A stretch of 64,000 nt of DNA from Protonemura montana (Eukaryota; Arthropoda; Insecta; Plecoptera; Nemouridae): positions 4,562,701 to 4,626,700 of the forward strand of contig OX387603.1 of the NCBI GenBank assembly GCA_947568835.1, in the 5' to 3' direction. Shown piece by piece: positions 34,379 through 47,084 of the stretch (positions within the stretch are counted from its first letter, which is position 1; each line of letters starts with the position of its first letter). The position numbers were made by a program, and so were the translations under genes. The notes beneath the pieces were generated by a model that was not told the DNA's origin, searched no databases, and saw only the letters and a list, made by a program, of their open reading frames with translations.

Positions 34379-35305
34379 TATTTTTAATTGTCATTTTATA
34401 GCCAATAACCAACAGCAAACACAACTGTTAAATTAGATTTACAACTATAGTTTCTTGAAATGTGGTGATTGGTAATTGGTAGCTAGGTGACAGTTCGAAG
34501 TTAAATGCATTTGAAAAAGTGCGAAAGAGATTGTGGACGTGTGCATCAAGTGGTATCACGTTGATCGTTTGAATTGGTGTCTAAAAGTAATTTGAGGAAC
34601 TTGTAAATGTCAAAAAGTTGTTCCAAATGTTTATTTCTTCACTATTTAGAACCATTTCCTTGACCCCATCGAGGAGTCCCCGTCGAGGAGTTGTAATCGT
34701 GTTCTTTTGGCGTCGGACAGCTATATGGTAAGTAATCATTTTGTATTTTGTAACACAAATGCGTAAACCAGATTTGACGCCAGTGTACCTACCTGCAATT
34801 TTTGGATGATTTTGCCAAAGCATAATTATATTTTGTATTGATATTTTGTACTCCCAGTTCAGATTTAAAATAAGATAAATGCAAACGTGGTCACCCAACC
34901 GCGACCTAAATGAGCGCTATGTTACTGAACGACCCTGTCAAACCGATTTCCTCCAAGCCCAACCAGACGCGCTCAATGAAGCAAGCGTCCGCTTCTTCGT
35001 TCCCCTTCAATACGAGTCATGTCAGCTGTTTCGGTTTCTAGCGATGTTCAACGACGCATCAAAAGACAGTGGACCAACTGTGTCGTTAGTTTCACGACGT
35101 TGGTGTGAGGCACTATAACGCTAATAGAGAACAGCCCTTGTGCCCGAGCCCTGTTCCTCGTGAGCAACACAGATTGAGTTTCCCTTCTGTGTTGTTTCGA
35201 GATCGACAGCGTACAAGGTCATGATCTCTTTTATTGATGTCAAGTAATTGCCACGTTTCTCTCAAATTCTCCAAGTTATTTAAAATGTCCGACTTAACCC
35301 TTGCT

Positions 35306-35734
35306 GTCGGGTTTTGAGTGTTGGAAACACCGAAACTTTTTAGATCATCGAAGATAAGCAACACTACGCTGGGTCAGGTATTAGATGGGTGACCATCATT
35401 CACATGCCCAGTTCTGTTCGGGAGAGAGGTTGAAGTGATGAAAGTTGATATGTAACTTCACTCGCCTTGCTTATCAACCTCTCGACAGCATGGATTTATG
35501 GAGGAATTCTGTTGTTCGCATTGTACCGACCTTCGGAAGGGACGTTAGGCCGGTGGTCCCCTTAGTGCCGATATGGCTACGTGCGAACACCGGAGTTACC
35601 TTCCTCTCCTTTAAGCTAGGCCAGGTTTCATCATCATCATCCACTCATGCACCGATGCCATTAGTTTAGTGCCACATGGCCTGTTGTCAAAACAGTGCGT
35701 CTTTATCTGCCACAAATCAATCAATCAATCAATT
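35306..35734 (+). mobile_element. 5S-rRNA-derived SINE, plus orientation, near full-length
   Basis: The 5S-like head is recognisable but more mutated (GTTGGAAACACCGAAAC, GATCATCGAAGATAAGCA, GGGTGACCATC). The central domain and CAAAACAGTGCGTC end follow, with a (AATC)n tail. It appears older than the minus-strand copies. The frame at 35445-35669 is inside it. Confidence 0.8.
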
Positions 35735-35739
35735 TCAAT

Positions 35740-38700
35740 GCAGTGTGCGATCAACTGGTGGCAGAAATCTGTTAAAATGCTGAATGCGAGTGTACTCGCA
35801 CGTTGGTCACCCTCTCAAGCACCTAACTGAACAGCGGTGTTACCCAAATAACAAAGCCATATTATCCAGATTCTATACCAACAGCTCGACAAAAAAATAC
35901 ATACTTAAAAAAATGTAAGAAAATGCGCCGTCTCATTCGCAGCAATGCTAGCCAGCAGCGACATGAGCAGGATGGCCTGTCCACTTTGACAATGACGAAA
36001 TGTCAAGGTGCTATGAATTTAGGTTATCAGAAGAGGGTACCTACCTATACCGTACGAGCAAACAACAAGCGTTGCGCCACGCATTCGGCAACTGGCCGAT
36101 ACGATAAGTTGGCAAAGTCCGACAGGGGCCACGAGTCCATGAAGGTATGCCGTGGGTACGATGGCTGCTGTGTAGCCTGTACATGCTTTCTAAGAAATTG
36201 TTAAAAAAATATCAAAGAAAGTGTGGGAGAATTGTTGGTTTAGTCGAGAAATGGTTCGCGCCACGGCTATGAATTTATGAATTTGTGAATTTATTTGTTT
36301 CTTGACAAAATGTCATTACATACAAAACGTAGCCTGGCGGGAAAACACGTTAATACAGCCGCTAAGACTTTATACACATGAAAAATAAGTATTTTCAAAG
36401 CGTGTCTTTACAGAGGCCCCCTTCCAGCTGTCCAGCCCTTGTATAGCTACTGAGATTAATATACTGAAACGAAGTAAACACACCCAGATCTGGTCTTGAA
36501 ATCACAAATACATTTTGAAGGAAGATACGTTGTTGGGCTAGGAAGTCGTTTCACATGTACTAGCTACCAACATGCGCTCGACAAGTTTATACTCATTGAT
36601 TTCGATGAGATGCTTCGTTGCAGTATCTTAATTCTTCTTTTGAGCATATTCTAGAACAATTTCTGAGTGAGACCATACCCAAACTTTTTATTGGTAGCCT
36701 GACTGTGTAATCAATTGCAAGTTTTAACTTTTTTAGCCTACAGTTTTGGTCGACAGCAGTGGGGCCCTTTACAAAATATTAACTTAATCGATCCATATTA
36801 ATACAAAGTGAAGCGTGGTTTTTTAAAGATCATCGATGAACTGTGCTGTGAGTATTAAGTAACCAGGCGACTCCTAGTCAAAGACGACCAATTGCGTGGC
36901 TTTGCAATACCTCGAGTATGTCCCGTAGTGTTCCAAATTATAAACAAACAAACTATTGAAATCGCAGCAATATGAACGAACATCGATGACCAGTTATTTG
37001 GCAGTGACGTGACCACAAAGCGAGATAGAAATATGCCGCTCAAAGTGCGTATGTACTTAGGACGGCAGCTGGAGGCAAAATGGTGACCGTTGACCCCGAC
37101 ATGACATAGTGGCATTGGATATGACGTACCATTCAATTCGATCTTTCTTACAAAGCGTACACCTGTACTCGGCTACAGTTCATTTTACACGAAAACTGTC
37201 AGCGAAAAAGGTTTCGGTGCTCTGTTATTATTTAAGTTACAACAGTTTTGAATTCTTGGCTTGTGAATTTTTGGTGGAAGTTGACCCACCTATCGGCGCC
37301 AATTGTTGTGTGAATATTTTTCTTAATCCTAATCCATGGGCTCCAATTGTTGCGAAAATATTGTCGTGATCCCTGGGTGCCTCGAATCCCTGGGTGCTAA
37401 CTGAACAGAGATAAATTTTCATAATCTGAAATGTTCATAATTGGATCCCCCGTTGCCCTGGCCACTAATTTCAGCGCAAATATGTTTTAACGTCGTGCTT
37501 CTGGCCACCAATTAAATTGCAGATTTTTTCCACTGTTGCGTTTCTGGCCACCAATATAAGTAAGAATTTTTGGGCGAAAATGTTTAAATACAAAAATAAA
37601 TTGCAATAACATTTTTATTGCAGCGTCGAATCATTATTAAGTTTCAATTGTGTAATAATGCGAATAAAATTAGAATTGGTCTGACGTCCCTGGGTCCCAA
37701 CGCTTGCTTTTTTCCTGAGCAACATACGCCCCCGCATCAAACCGAGTTAACGGCGACAGGTTCTAGTTGAACGCACTCTAGAGTTTCCCTCAGGTCAGGC
37801 GTTACTGTGAATGAAGTAAGGAGTGACTCGTCGAGTCATGGGGTCAGATGGATGAATGGGCCGGTGTGCGCGTAGAGTAAGCTATGAAGGTAATTAGGAC
37901 TCGGCTGCGAGGCATGTCTCGTTTTAATGGGGCTCAAGGTGAGATTAAATAAAATTAGTTTTACATTCTTTAATTGCCCTCTTTTGGCTCGTCTTTTGTG
38001 TTGTTCACTCACCTTCTTTCTTTCTTCCTTGTAAGAATTTATTAAGTGAATATATTTACATAAATCTATCAATTGGCCTGAAGAAATGCCACGGTTGAAG
38101 AAAGAAAAATGGAATGTGATTTGAAACAGAGAAGAGTTTGAGAAGACTGAAAATATGAGTGAAGTAATGTAGTAGGCAGAAGCGTAATAGATGAAATCCT
38201 TGCCCGTTATTGAAAATGTATCGGGCAGGAGCGTCAGAGATTAAATCCTTGCCTAATTGTTGAACTGGAAGATCAGTCAAGAGATAAAATATAAAGAAAA
38301 GGGTGATGATTTTTACTTTTCGTGTACCTATAAATATGTTCGTGCACCCAGGTAGCCAGAAAATGGTTGTGTATCGAAAACGTCAGAAAGCTCTTCACTC
38401 GAAAATTGTCATGTCAGTTGGGCTCAAGAAAAATAAATATTTTCTACGGTTTACATCGGTGATGGAGAAATATTTTCAAATTTATGCTGAAAACTCAACC
38501 TGCGAGAGCTGTAACCTGTAGCGCTAGCTTGGCTAACCGCGTATTCGTAGATTCTTTTGCAAATGTATGAGGGCTTACTCACCTATTTTGCTACAAAATA
38601 ACTGCACTGGTTCGAAGTTACACAATTTTTTGTGGAACATTGCTACTCGGTGCAATAAGAAAAAGATGCTTGTACTCTTGTGAATCGCCATAACCCAGCC

Positions 38701-38840
38701 AGTTTGCTAGCTACGACCGTCGCGGGTGGTTGTGCGAGTTGTACTTGTTAAGTCTTTGGGAAGCTGTGTCAGGTGTAAGATGCGTTGTAATAATTGATCT
38801 TTGATATTAATATAAGAAAGTGGTGTTACGTGCTTGAACT
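35740..38840. other. Intergenic DNA, nothing supported
   Basis: Open frames at 35923-36204, 36855-37136 and 37109-37369 have no family features and no paired splice signals. I see no satellite or SINE copy in this stretch. Confidence 0.4.
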
Positions 38841-38844
38841 AACA

Positions 38845-38913
38845 ATGAGTTCGGCACCGGGAGGTGGTCCGCCCAATTACAGCTCATCCAGATCGAGTTG
38901 CACACACGTTTAG
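38845..38913 (+). other. Short ORF with good start context (possible first coding exon)
   Basis: ATG in the context AACAATGAG opens a 22-codon frame, MSSAPGGGPPNYSSSR and then SSCTHV, with codon use unlike the AT-rich surroundings. It could be the first coding exon of a gene continuing to the right, but no good donor precedes the stop (only GTTTAG at 38908). I cannot find a matching downstream exon. Confidence 0.2.
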
Positions 38914-38919
38914 GTGCGA

Positions 38920-39840
38920 ATAGCCTTGTGATGACTTAAATACACGACATTTTCGTGTTTTTTTCGTGCTAATAGACACTCCATTGCAAGTTTTTTCCGG
39001 CTTTATTTTCGTTGAACTCAAAGAGTGCCTAAAAATGTGAGCTACCATCGATTTAGGTTCAAATTTTAAACGAAGATTACCACGAAGCAAACACATTCAA
39101 CAAAATAAATTTTGTTTGACGTGACGAACTTAAATTGAATTAATACCGAATTTACCTGAATGTGGTACCTATATGTACCTAATACCTGAATTAATATCTT
39201 GAATTAACACCACATTCCAGTGTAAATCGCAAACTTTTTTTTAGTATATGTGTAATTATCCACTTTCATACTCTTCAAAATATCAGATAAAAGAAAATAA
39301 TATTGATTTTTAAAACAAGTTCAAACCAAGTGAAGATCGATGTTGGTGAAATCTTTGTAATCTTCGTTGTTACCTGCAGTCAAATGGTTTTAACAAAGTC
39401 GATGATTGTAATTATTAAAGCCACCAGTATCTTGACCACACCCTGTGAAGGAGTGCATTCCGAGAGTCGGCAGACGTGCACACGAATTATCTACCAGTTT
39501 TTCTTCTCTTGCCCTTCAATCTCTTTCGCCCGTCTGACTTCACGGTTTGGTTGGCGTTTTGCAACTTCAAAATTATTTACGCCCTGGGTTTTAACCGGAC
39601 TTCATATTATAATTTTCTTTTTTTTTGTAAAGAAACATGTAACTTATTTTCTTTTTGCTTAAAACCCAGTGTTTAGTGCTAATTTTGAATAAAGTACACA
39701 TGCATTTTAAATACACAACTTTTCCAAAGTTTTCGTAGAACACTGCAATTAATTGTGTTTATGACCATACTTCCTGTTCTCAAGGCCTTCTTAAACTCGA
39801 CTTCCTTTCACACCTCCACCCCCTAAACCAATAAAACTAA
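38920..39840. other. AT-rich intergenic DNA
   Basis: No exon, repeat unit or RNA gene can be supported here. The frame at 39303-39662 is hydrophobic and T-rich at its end and is probably chance. Confidence 0.4.
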
Positions 39841-39845
39841 GACAG

Positions 39846-40080
39846 AGATTTGTGGTCGAATTCTTTTTTTCGCGTTGTACCGCCCTTCGGCAGGGTTATG
39901 CCGGCGGTCACCTTGGTGCTTTTCAACAGGAGTAGCTACGTTGTTTCTCCTCCTGCCTTCTAGGTTAGGTTACGTTCATCATCATCCTCATCAGAACTCA
40001 CTAATTCATCGACGCCGTTAGACCAGTGCCACATGGCCCGTTATAAAAACAGTGCGTCGTTAGGCCACACAAATCAATCA
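39846..40080 (+). mobile_element. 5S-rRNA-derived SINE, 5'-truncated
   Basis: Only the central and 3' parts remain: CGCGTTGTACCGCCCTTCGG, GCCGGCGGTCACCTTGGTG, the (ATC)n run and CAGTGCGTCGTTAGGCCACA. The 5S head is missing, which fits the 5' truncation common in LINE-mobilised elements. Confidence 0.75.
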
Positions 40081-40654
40081 AAATGTATCTTCAACTTCAA
40101 CAGTAGTGGTGACTTCTCATTTCTGAAATCACGATATCAGGGATTATTGCACCTCTTTACGAACATCTAAGGTCATGATCCACAAACAGTACACCACTTA
40201 AGTCTAGAACGAAGATGCCACAATTTGACTAAACATAAATTGCTCAGGGAGGCTAAGTCATAATGGTGTTGTTGCGTCTGCTTCGCTGTGTCAAAGATTC
40301 GCACACCTTTTTGTTACTAAGTTCAAAGGAAGAATAAGCCATATTACGAAAAATGCGACCGAACCGAACAAGTAAAAACGAACTGTTTGAATTCTGAGAA
40401 AGAGACTTGCAAAAGTGTTTTGAAATCAAACCAAAAATGCAAGTAATAAGACTGCTCCAGGCGTTTTGTGCGTAAGGGCTGCACGGTCTGATACGCACGA
40501 ACAGATGAGATAAGATCCAGCCAATCATTAGTCAGTGAACGATTGTAATTACTTCGCCTTAGGCAAACAGCAGATTGCCAATTTTTTTTAAAGAGGTGTG
40601 CGTACTTTTAACATTGAATTTACGTTTGGCGAGGTCAAATGGTACGGGCTGTCC

Positions 40655-41400
40655 GACATGGAATATCCAGCACAGAGGTGACCGTGAGTGTCCGCTCCTT
40701 TGCGTGGAGCGAAACAAGCACCCTGTCACGGAATGTCCAGCACAGAGGTGACCGTGAGTGTTCGCTCCTTTGCGTGGAGCGAAACAAGCACCCTGTCACG
40801 GAATGTCCAGCACAGAGGTGACCGTGAGTGTCCGCTCCTTTGCGTGGAGCGAAACAAGCGCCCTGTCACGGAATGTCCAGCACAGAGGTGACCGTGAGTG
40901 TCCGCTCCTTTGCGTGGAGCGAAACAAGCACCCTGTCACGGAATGTCCAGCACAGAGGCGACGGCGAGTGTCCGCTCCTTTGCGTGGAGCGAAACAAGCG
41001 CCCTGTCACGGAATGTCCAGCACAGAGGCGACGGCGAGTGTCCGCTCCTTTGCGTGGAGCGAAACAAGCACCCTGTCACGAAATGTCCAGCACAGAGGTG
41101 ACGGCGAGTTTCCGCTCCTTTGCGTGCAGCGAAACAAGCACCCTGTCACGGAATGTCCAGCACAGAGGCGATGGTGAGTGTCCGCTCCTTTGCGTGGAGC
41201 GAAACAAGCACCCTGTCACAGAATGTCCAGCACAGAGGCGACGGCGAGTTTCCGCTCCTTTGCGTGGAGCGAAACAAGCACCCTGTCACGGAATGTCCAG
41301 CACAGAGGTGACGGCGAGTTTCCGCTCCTTTGCGTGGAGCGAAACAAGCGCCCTGTCACGGAATGTCCAGCACAAAGGTGACGGCGAGTGGCCACTTTTG
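40655..41400 (-). repeat. 70-bp satellite, island B (about 11 units, reverse orientation)
   Basis: The plus strand shows the reverse complement of the island-A unit. The left-hand units share ACCGTGAGTG while the right-hand ones have ACGGCGAGT, so subtypes are clustered. The last unit decays into GTGGCCACTTTTGTGCG. Plus-strand frames up to 197 codons span the array and are repeat-derived. Confidence 0.95.
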
Positions 41401-41409
41401 TGCGAGGAT

Positions 41410-42735
41410 GGAAGATTTTAGTTGTATCTCCTTGAAGTTGATGTTTTTAAATATGTGTTGAATTTCATATAATTTTGGCTCGTTTAAAAGATTTGATTGT
41501 GAAGGCTAGGACGGATGTTCCAAGAAAGGTTCATCACACAGCCTTTGATATGACTCTAATTGTACGCTGCTCTCTCTCATTTGAATAAAAATTCACACAG
41601 AAATAAAGCGAGTCAAAACTAATAGCACTGTAATAAATGTTTTTAACATAGTAGCTGACATTCCAGAAGGTTGCAAACATTTATTTTGTGCGCACTTTGA
41701 GTGATACAATATCATCGAACTTGCATTTTTCCCATGCGTCTTCTGTTTGATATTATGTTTGAGTTTGAGCTGTAATTTCTTCTGATCTTTTGTTCTCGGA
41801 AATAAATCAAGTTCATCTAAACTTTTAACAAGCTGCCCATATTGATCTGGCAGTCAAAGTCAAACCTACTGATCTTTATTTAAATGAGCGCTAAAGTGCT
41901 CTTAAACTTGCGGATCTGTAATTTTAGAGACATGATAGATCTCAATTCGCTCAAAAAACGCAGCATATTAAAAAAAATGTTGAAACTGTCATTCAATTCG
42001 GTCTAGCAGTTTGGTCTGTAGCTTGCAAACAAACACTTTTTTTTGCGCATTTAAATTGACTTTTTCCTTCGCTCTCTACACTCATCCAATAAAGCTTGAG
42101 CGGTTCACTGAGTTAAAAAATGTTTAATGCGACAAAGATTTTGACCTTCTGAACTTTTTCTGAACAATTGGACGTGGGCTTCTTGGTTCATGTTCGCACT
42201 CGGTACTGAAGATGTGTTCAGTTAGTTATTCTTTGTCAGAAAACAACTGTCATTTTAATAATATGCTTGATATGGAAAAAAAGAAAATGGTTCCGTATCT
42301 ACTTAAGCGAGGCTGTAGATAATAAAGGTATGTACGATATGTTGCTGCTGTCTACAGTATGCATACCATGCAGCAAGGTATGCTGTTTAATGTAGTTTGC
42401 CTAATAATCTAATATCAAACCCATGCACGGTCATTAGATGGAAGTAATGAATAAAACACGCAGGAAAAAAAATGCGCACATTTTCTGTACAAGCTGTTCC
42501 TGATTGGACAAAAACCCATTTACCTTGATTGAATGACACAAAACCTGGTACACATTCGAAGGTATGCGTGCGTAACCAAGGTTACTTATGTTTACTTCTG
42601 TGCACTCGTTACATGCAAGGTGTAGCGACTACTTTTGTGAGATCATCGCGTTGCTCTAGCACGACGCACTGTTTTAGCGACAGTGTCTCTCGAGTAGGTA
42701 CTGATACTTACTATCCTGACTGCCTCCTGATGTTC
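41410..42735. other. Intergenic DNA, nothing supported
   Basis: AT-rich sequence without satellite units, SINE copies or exon-like frames. Confidence 0.4.
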
Positions 42736-42740
42736 ATTTG

Positions 42741-43167
42741 ATTTATTTGTGGTGTTTAACGACGCACTGTTTTGACATCTGGCCATGCGGCAAGTTGGTC
42801 TAATGGCGTCGGTGAATGAGTGGATGATGATGATGAATCAAACCTAGCCTAGATGGGAGGAGGCACGATGCTGGCACGTAGCCTACTCCTGTCGAAGAGC
42901 ACCTAAGGGACCACCGGCTTAAAGTCCCTTCCGAAGGACGGTACAACTCGAACAGCAGGATTCCTCCACAAATCCATGCTGTCGAGATGTTAATAAGCAA
43001 AGCGAGTGAAGTTGTTTTACTATAACTTTCATCCCTCCAACCTCTCTCCCGAACAGAACTGGTCATGTGTATGATGGTCACCCATCCAATACCTGACTTA
43101 GCGCAGTGTTGCTCAACTACGGTGATCTAACGAGAACCGGTGTTTCCAACACGCCAAACCGTTCGGT
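42741..43167 (-). mobile_element. 5S-rRNA-derived SINE, full-length
   Basis: Same layout as the other minus-strand copies, with GTGGTGTTTAACGACGCAC at the left edge and CGCCAAACCGTTCGGT at the right. It has a (GATGAT)n run in the middle. It lies only about 350 bases from the next copy in the same orientation. Confidence 0.85.
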
Positions 43168-43512
43168 TCCTGATATTCATGCCATAATAACGTAGATAGT
43201 AAAGATGCAACTGAAAATCAGTTTTGCTAAGTTATGCTCTCGCGTCTGTAAACCTATAACATCTCAGTTTGATTTGTTGCCAGATGCAGAATGAGCAATT
43301 CTTGCGCAAGGTACTTTCGATTGCTTGTCAGAAAGTGCATCTGACAATGCCGTGTAACGCTTCGGCAGCAACGCAAGGGCCAAGCTAAACGTGCGATGTT
43401 GAATTAGGATGAAATTGCTGGACTAAAGCGGTGTGTTAAGCGACCACAACATTCTTTATGTCATCTTGGTATTTTTCTGTCCAATTTCTTACCTTAATTT
43501 CCCTGGCAAAGC

Positions 43513-43956
43513 GTATTATTATTATTTGTGGTGTTTAACGACGCACTGTTTTGACAACTGGCCCTGCGGCACTGGTCTAATGGCGTCGGTGAATGAGTGG
43601 ATCATGATGAGGATGATGATGAACCTAACCTGGCCTAGAAAGGAGGAGGGGAAACCCGGTGCCGGCACGTAGCCTACTCCTGTCGAAGAGCACCAAGGGG
43701 ACCACCGGCTTAACGTCCCTTCCGAAGGACGGTACAACGCGAACAGCAGGATTCCTCCACAAATCCATGCTGTCGAGAGGTTGATAAGCAAGGCGAATGA
43801 AGTTGCTGTACTAACTTTCATCCCTCCAGCCTCTCTCCCAAACAGAACTGGTCATGTGTATGATGGTCACCCATTCAATACCTGACTCAGCGCAGTGTTG
43901 CTTAACTTCGGTGATCTAACGAGAACCGGTGTTTCCAACACGCCAAACCGTTCGGT
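43513..43956 (-). mobile_element. 5S-rRNA-derived SINE, full-length, best preserved
   Basis: A complete copy with a (TTATTA) tail on the left, intact GTGTTTAACGACGCACTG, central GAAGGACGGTACAACGC and the 5S head ending CCAAACCGTTCGGT. It shares the GTGATCTAACGAGAACCGG variant with the 42.7-kb copy, so the two may belong to one subfamily. Confidence 0.87.
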
Positions 43957-43959
43957 CTG

Positions 43960-45640
43960 GCAAAGCTCGTGGATCCACAATCATCCATATGTCGCTATAT
44001 CCATGTCATATGTCCGCACTGAGATTAATTGATAGTTCTGAAAGAAAGTTATTGAATTAATTAGAATTGCCACTCAAAATGACTCCGAAGGAGGAAATCG
44101 GCCCACAGTTAGATTACATAAATCGACAGCGGACATTTATTTGGTTGCATCAATGACAACCAGATCAGTCGTAACAAGCTCTAACCACATATTATCAACG
44201 GGTTTATCAATGGTGTCATCGTATTAATTGCCTAAATTGTATACCTAGTACCGGAAAGGGCGATAGTGATTTCACCTTTCATATTCAGCGAGTTGCAAGC
44301 TGCTAGCATTTAGGGTCGTGTTTTGGAGCAGGGTCCACGCTAGTACAGTGATCAAACAATTGCAATTTACCTTGACCACCTAATAATTACCCAAGTTCGA
44401 ATACAAGGCTGTCGACTGGGCTTCTAGGTTCCGTTCTACGTGTGTTGACTTGATTTGTGTTATTTCAAGCCTAGGTTTCCCGTAAGACATAATATGATAC
44501 GTTGTAGACTGTCATTTTTAAGTCCCCAAAATGTGGTAAAATAAGAATTTTGCACTTTGAAACTGCCAAATTCGGTCCAATAGTAACTTGGTAAAGTCGT
44601 TGTTGATGCTTATTAGAAATAATAAAAACTTATGAGCACCATATGAAACCAACTTTTCTATATTTATCTTAAGAATTATTATACAACCTAACTAGCATTG
44701 CCTCTCTCGACAATATCTAATTGTGTAACTTTCTTTGAAAGAAAAATTAGACTCGAGACCAAACTGAGCCAAGTATGACCTAGAGAGTACCATAAACACT
44801 ACCAGCACCAAAACCACCAAAAGATATCAAAGAGATCCTCAGATGCGACCACCGGATCAGCCGCATTATGGAAGGTCAAACCCGCGGCCGTCGCGAGAAC
44901 GTAACATGGTGTGCAAAGCCTGAACCCTAGAAGGTCGGCGACGACGCTGCTGGTGTAGTACCACGGTGTTGTTACGTAGGTCAAAGAGGTGGTCAATGAA
45001 AGTACTAACTTTGCCGTCGCTCCGTTGAATTTGTGTCAAGAGCACTCGTCGGCAAGCGAGATAATGCTCGGGCCCGGGCTAATTTGGTGAGACGTGTCAG
45101 GCGGCAATCTGTGTGGCAACGCATGCGAATTCCGTTCACACGCATGCCCAAAGCTTCGCGTTAGGGCACGCCGCAACGGCACGGGGATGATTTCTGGAGA
45201 CCTATATCATGGGCAAGGGGTTTTCAATGTGAAATTCGACCTAAAGACCTCCAGGCAAGGTTGGGACGCCTATATTGGTGCAATACTTGGTGGGTTTGAC
45301 ATCTACGTTAGGTAGATTACTAGCTACTTAAGGACAGGGTTGATTTTTAATATCCTCCGCGTAGGAAGACGTATTGGTGGTGGTATGTGACTCATACCTC
45401 ACGACCTACAGAAATGAGGACAGGGCGAGAGTAATATGTGCAAGATGAGTTGATAATTCTCACAGTGCATGGAAAAAAAGTTTGTCTGCATAAAGTGAGG
45501 CCCACGTCCAGCCACTTTAAGCGACTGTGAGTTAATGTTAAAGTTAGAGACGGAATTTATTACCAATAGAAAATGAACAAACTCTGTGTAATCTATGTTG
45601 AACTGGATTAGTTGAGGGTGTTCTGGAATGGGGTGTAGGA
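43960..45640. other. Intergenic DNA with a GC-richer patch
   Basis: At 44799-45020 (minus frame of 65 codons) and 45094-45315 (plus frame of 73 codons) the sequence is GC-richer than its surroundings and might be decayed exons or transposon coding sequence. I recognise no domain in either frame. Confidence 0.35.
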
Positions 45641-45644
45641 ATAC

Positions 45645-45858
45645 AGGGCATTCCGTGACAGGGTGCATGTATCACTCTACGCAAAAGAGCAGACACGCGC
45701 CGTCGCCTCTGCGCTGGACATTCCGTGACAGGGTGCTTGTTTCGCTCCACGCAAATGAGCGGACACTCGCCGTCGCCTCTGCACTGGACATTCCCTGACA
45801 GGGTGCTTGTTTTACTTAACGCAAAAGTGCGGACACTCACCGTCGCCTCTGTACTGGA
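45645..45858 (+). repeat. 70-bp satellite, island C (about 3 diverged units)
   Basis: Three units of the 70-bp repeat in forward orientation with more substitutions than elsewhere (GTATCACTCTACGC, TTTACTTAACGC, GACACGCGCC). It looks like an old or dying island. Confidence 0.9.
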
Positions 45859-45869
45859 GCCATCGTGTA

Positions 45870-47080
45870 AAGCGATTATTTCTTAGTCAGGTCGCTGACA
45901 TCCTTTTTTGTGTTGGTAAAATAAAACAATTAAATGTTAATTAAATTTGCTGGTTTAGAAGGCGCCATTATGCATGGAGAGATATCTATCATGTAGGTAC
46001 ATTGCTCATTGCTTGGCGTAAAATAATGACTGCGATCTGCAACAAACCATTTCCTTCAACAATCGCCGTACGAAGGGCAAGAAATGAAAAAAGGATGCCC
46101 GCCGGCCAGTTCTTTGACCGCTCGGGAAAATCCCAGCTAGGCTAGCGAATCCTGACCGGTCAACGCGTGAACTTCACAACATTTAATGCAACGTTTCCTG
46201 ACCATACCACCAGCTGTTAGAAAAAACTCCGTTGTGTAACTCTTCTTCGCTTTTTATAATAGTTTTTTTTTAAGTAATTTGCTTGTTTTTTTTTCAATGT
46301 CGATGGTTAACACGCAAATCTGTTCGGAGCCTGCAGCATCTGGACTGTGACAGTCGCTAACGGTCAACCGCTCATTATTGAGTAATTTCGGGCGAGTAAT
46401 TCAATGCCTGTCTCAGTAATGACGGATTTATCCATATGCAGACAAGATTACAAGACCATGCTCTGGATCATGTGATTTCTGACAGCCAAATTCCAACCAA
46501 ACCTTGGGATTCGAAACCCAGTTCAAATAGTTTTTGTCAAAACTAGTGCTAAGGTTAAATCGAGTAGACATGAGTCTAAAAATAATCACAAACCTTGGGA
46601 TATTTCAGGGAATCTTTATTATTCAATCATTTTATTGAAGAATAAAAGATCTCTTAAAATTGGTAGCGTAGTTATCTCTTTAGACCTCGGTCAGGGAGAT
46701 TCCGAGATTTTGCTCGATGGTTATCGATCGACACACCTGCATTTGTTCCGTTGTAACCATCGGCAACAAGAGCAAGTATCGACCGAGGAGTTGTTGTCAT
46801 CAGGAAAAATCTTTAAATCTCAGTGCATACACACGAAAGTCTGTCAACCCTCAAAGCCGCACCCCAAAAAGAGCCCAATCCTGGTCCACGTGCCAGAATC
46901 TGGTCCACGTGCCAGAACCTGGTCACTTTTAGCCTTGACAAATGAGGCTGCTGCGTAATATGTTCTGGCCAATGACGGTGACGGGGCAGAAATCCAAGCG
47001 CCCTGGGCCGACGACCTCTGGTCAAAGCAATCGACGCAGGCAACAGCTTTAATTGAACGACGTGTTATATGGCACTGTCC
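45870..47080. other. Intergenic DNA between satellite islands C and D
   Basis: The frame at 46635-46958 (plus) is unremarkable. GGTCCACGTGCCAGAA is repeated in tandem at 46883-46917. No gene is supported. Confidence 0.4.
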
Positions 47081-47084
47081 TGAG

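Noticed and set aside
40828-41421. Possible hammerhead-ribozyme satellite because the unit contains GGAGCGAAAC
   Set aside because: The CTGANGA core box is absent from the unit on either strand.
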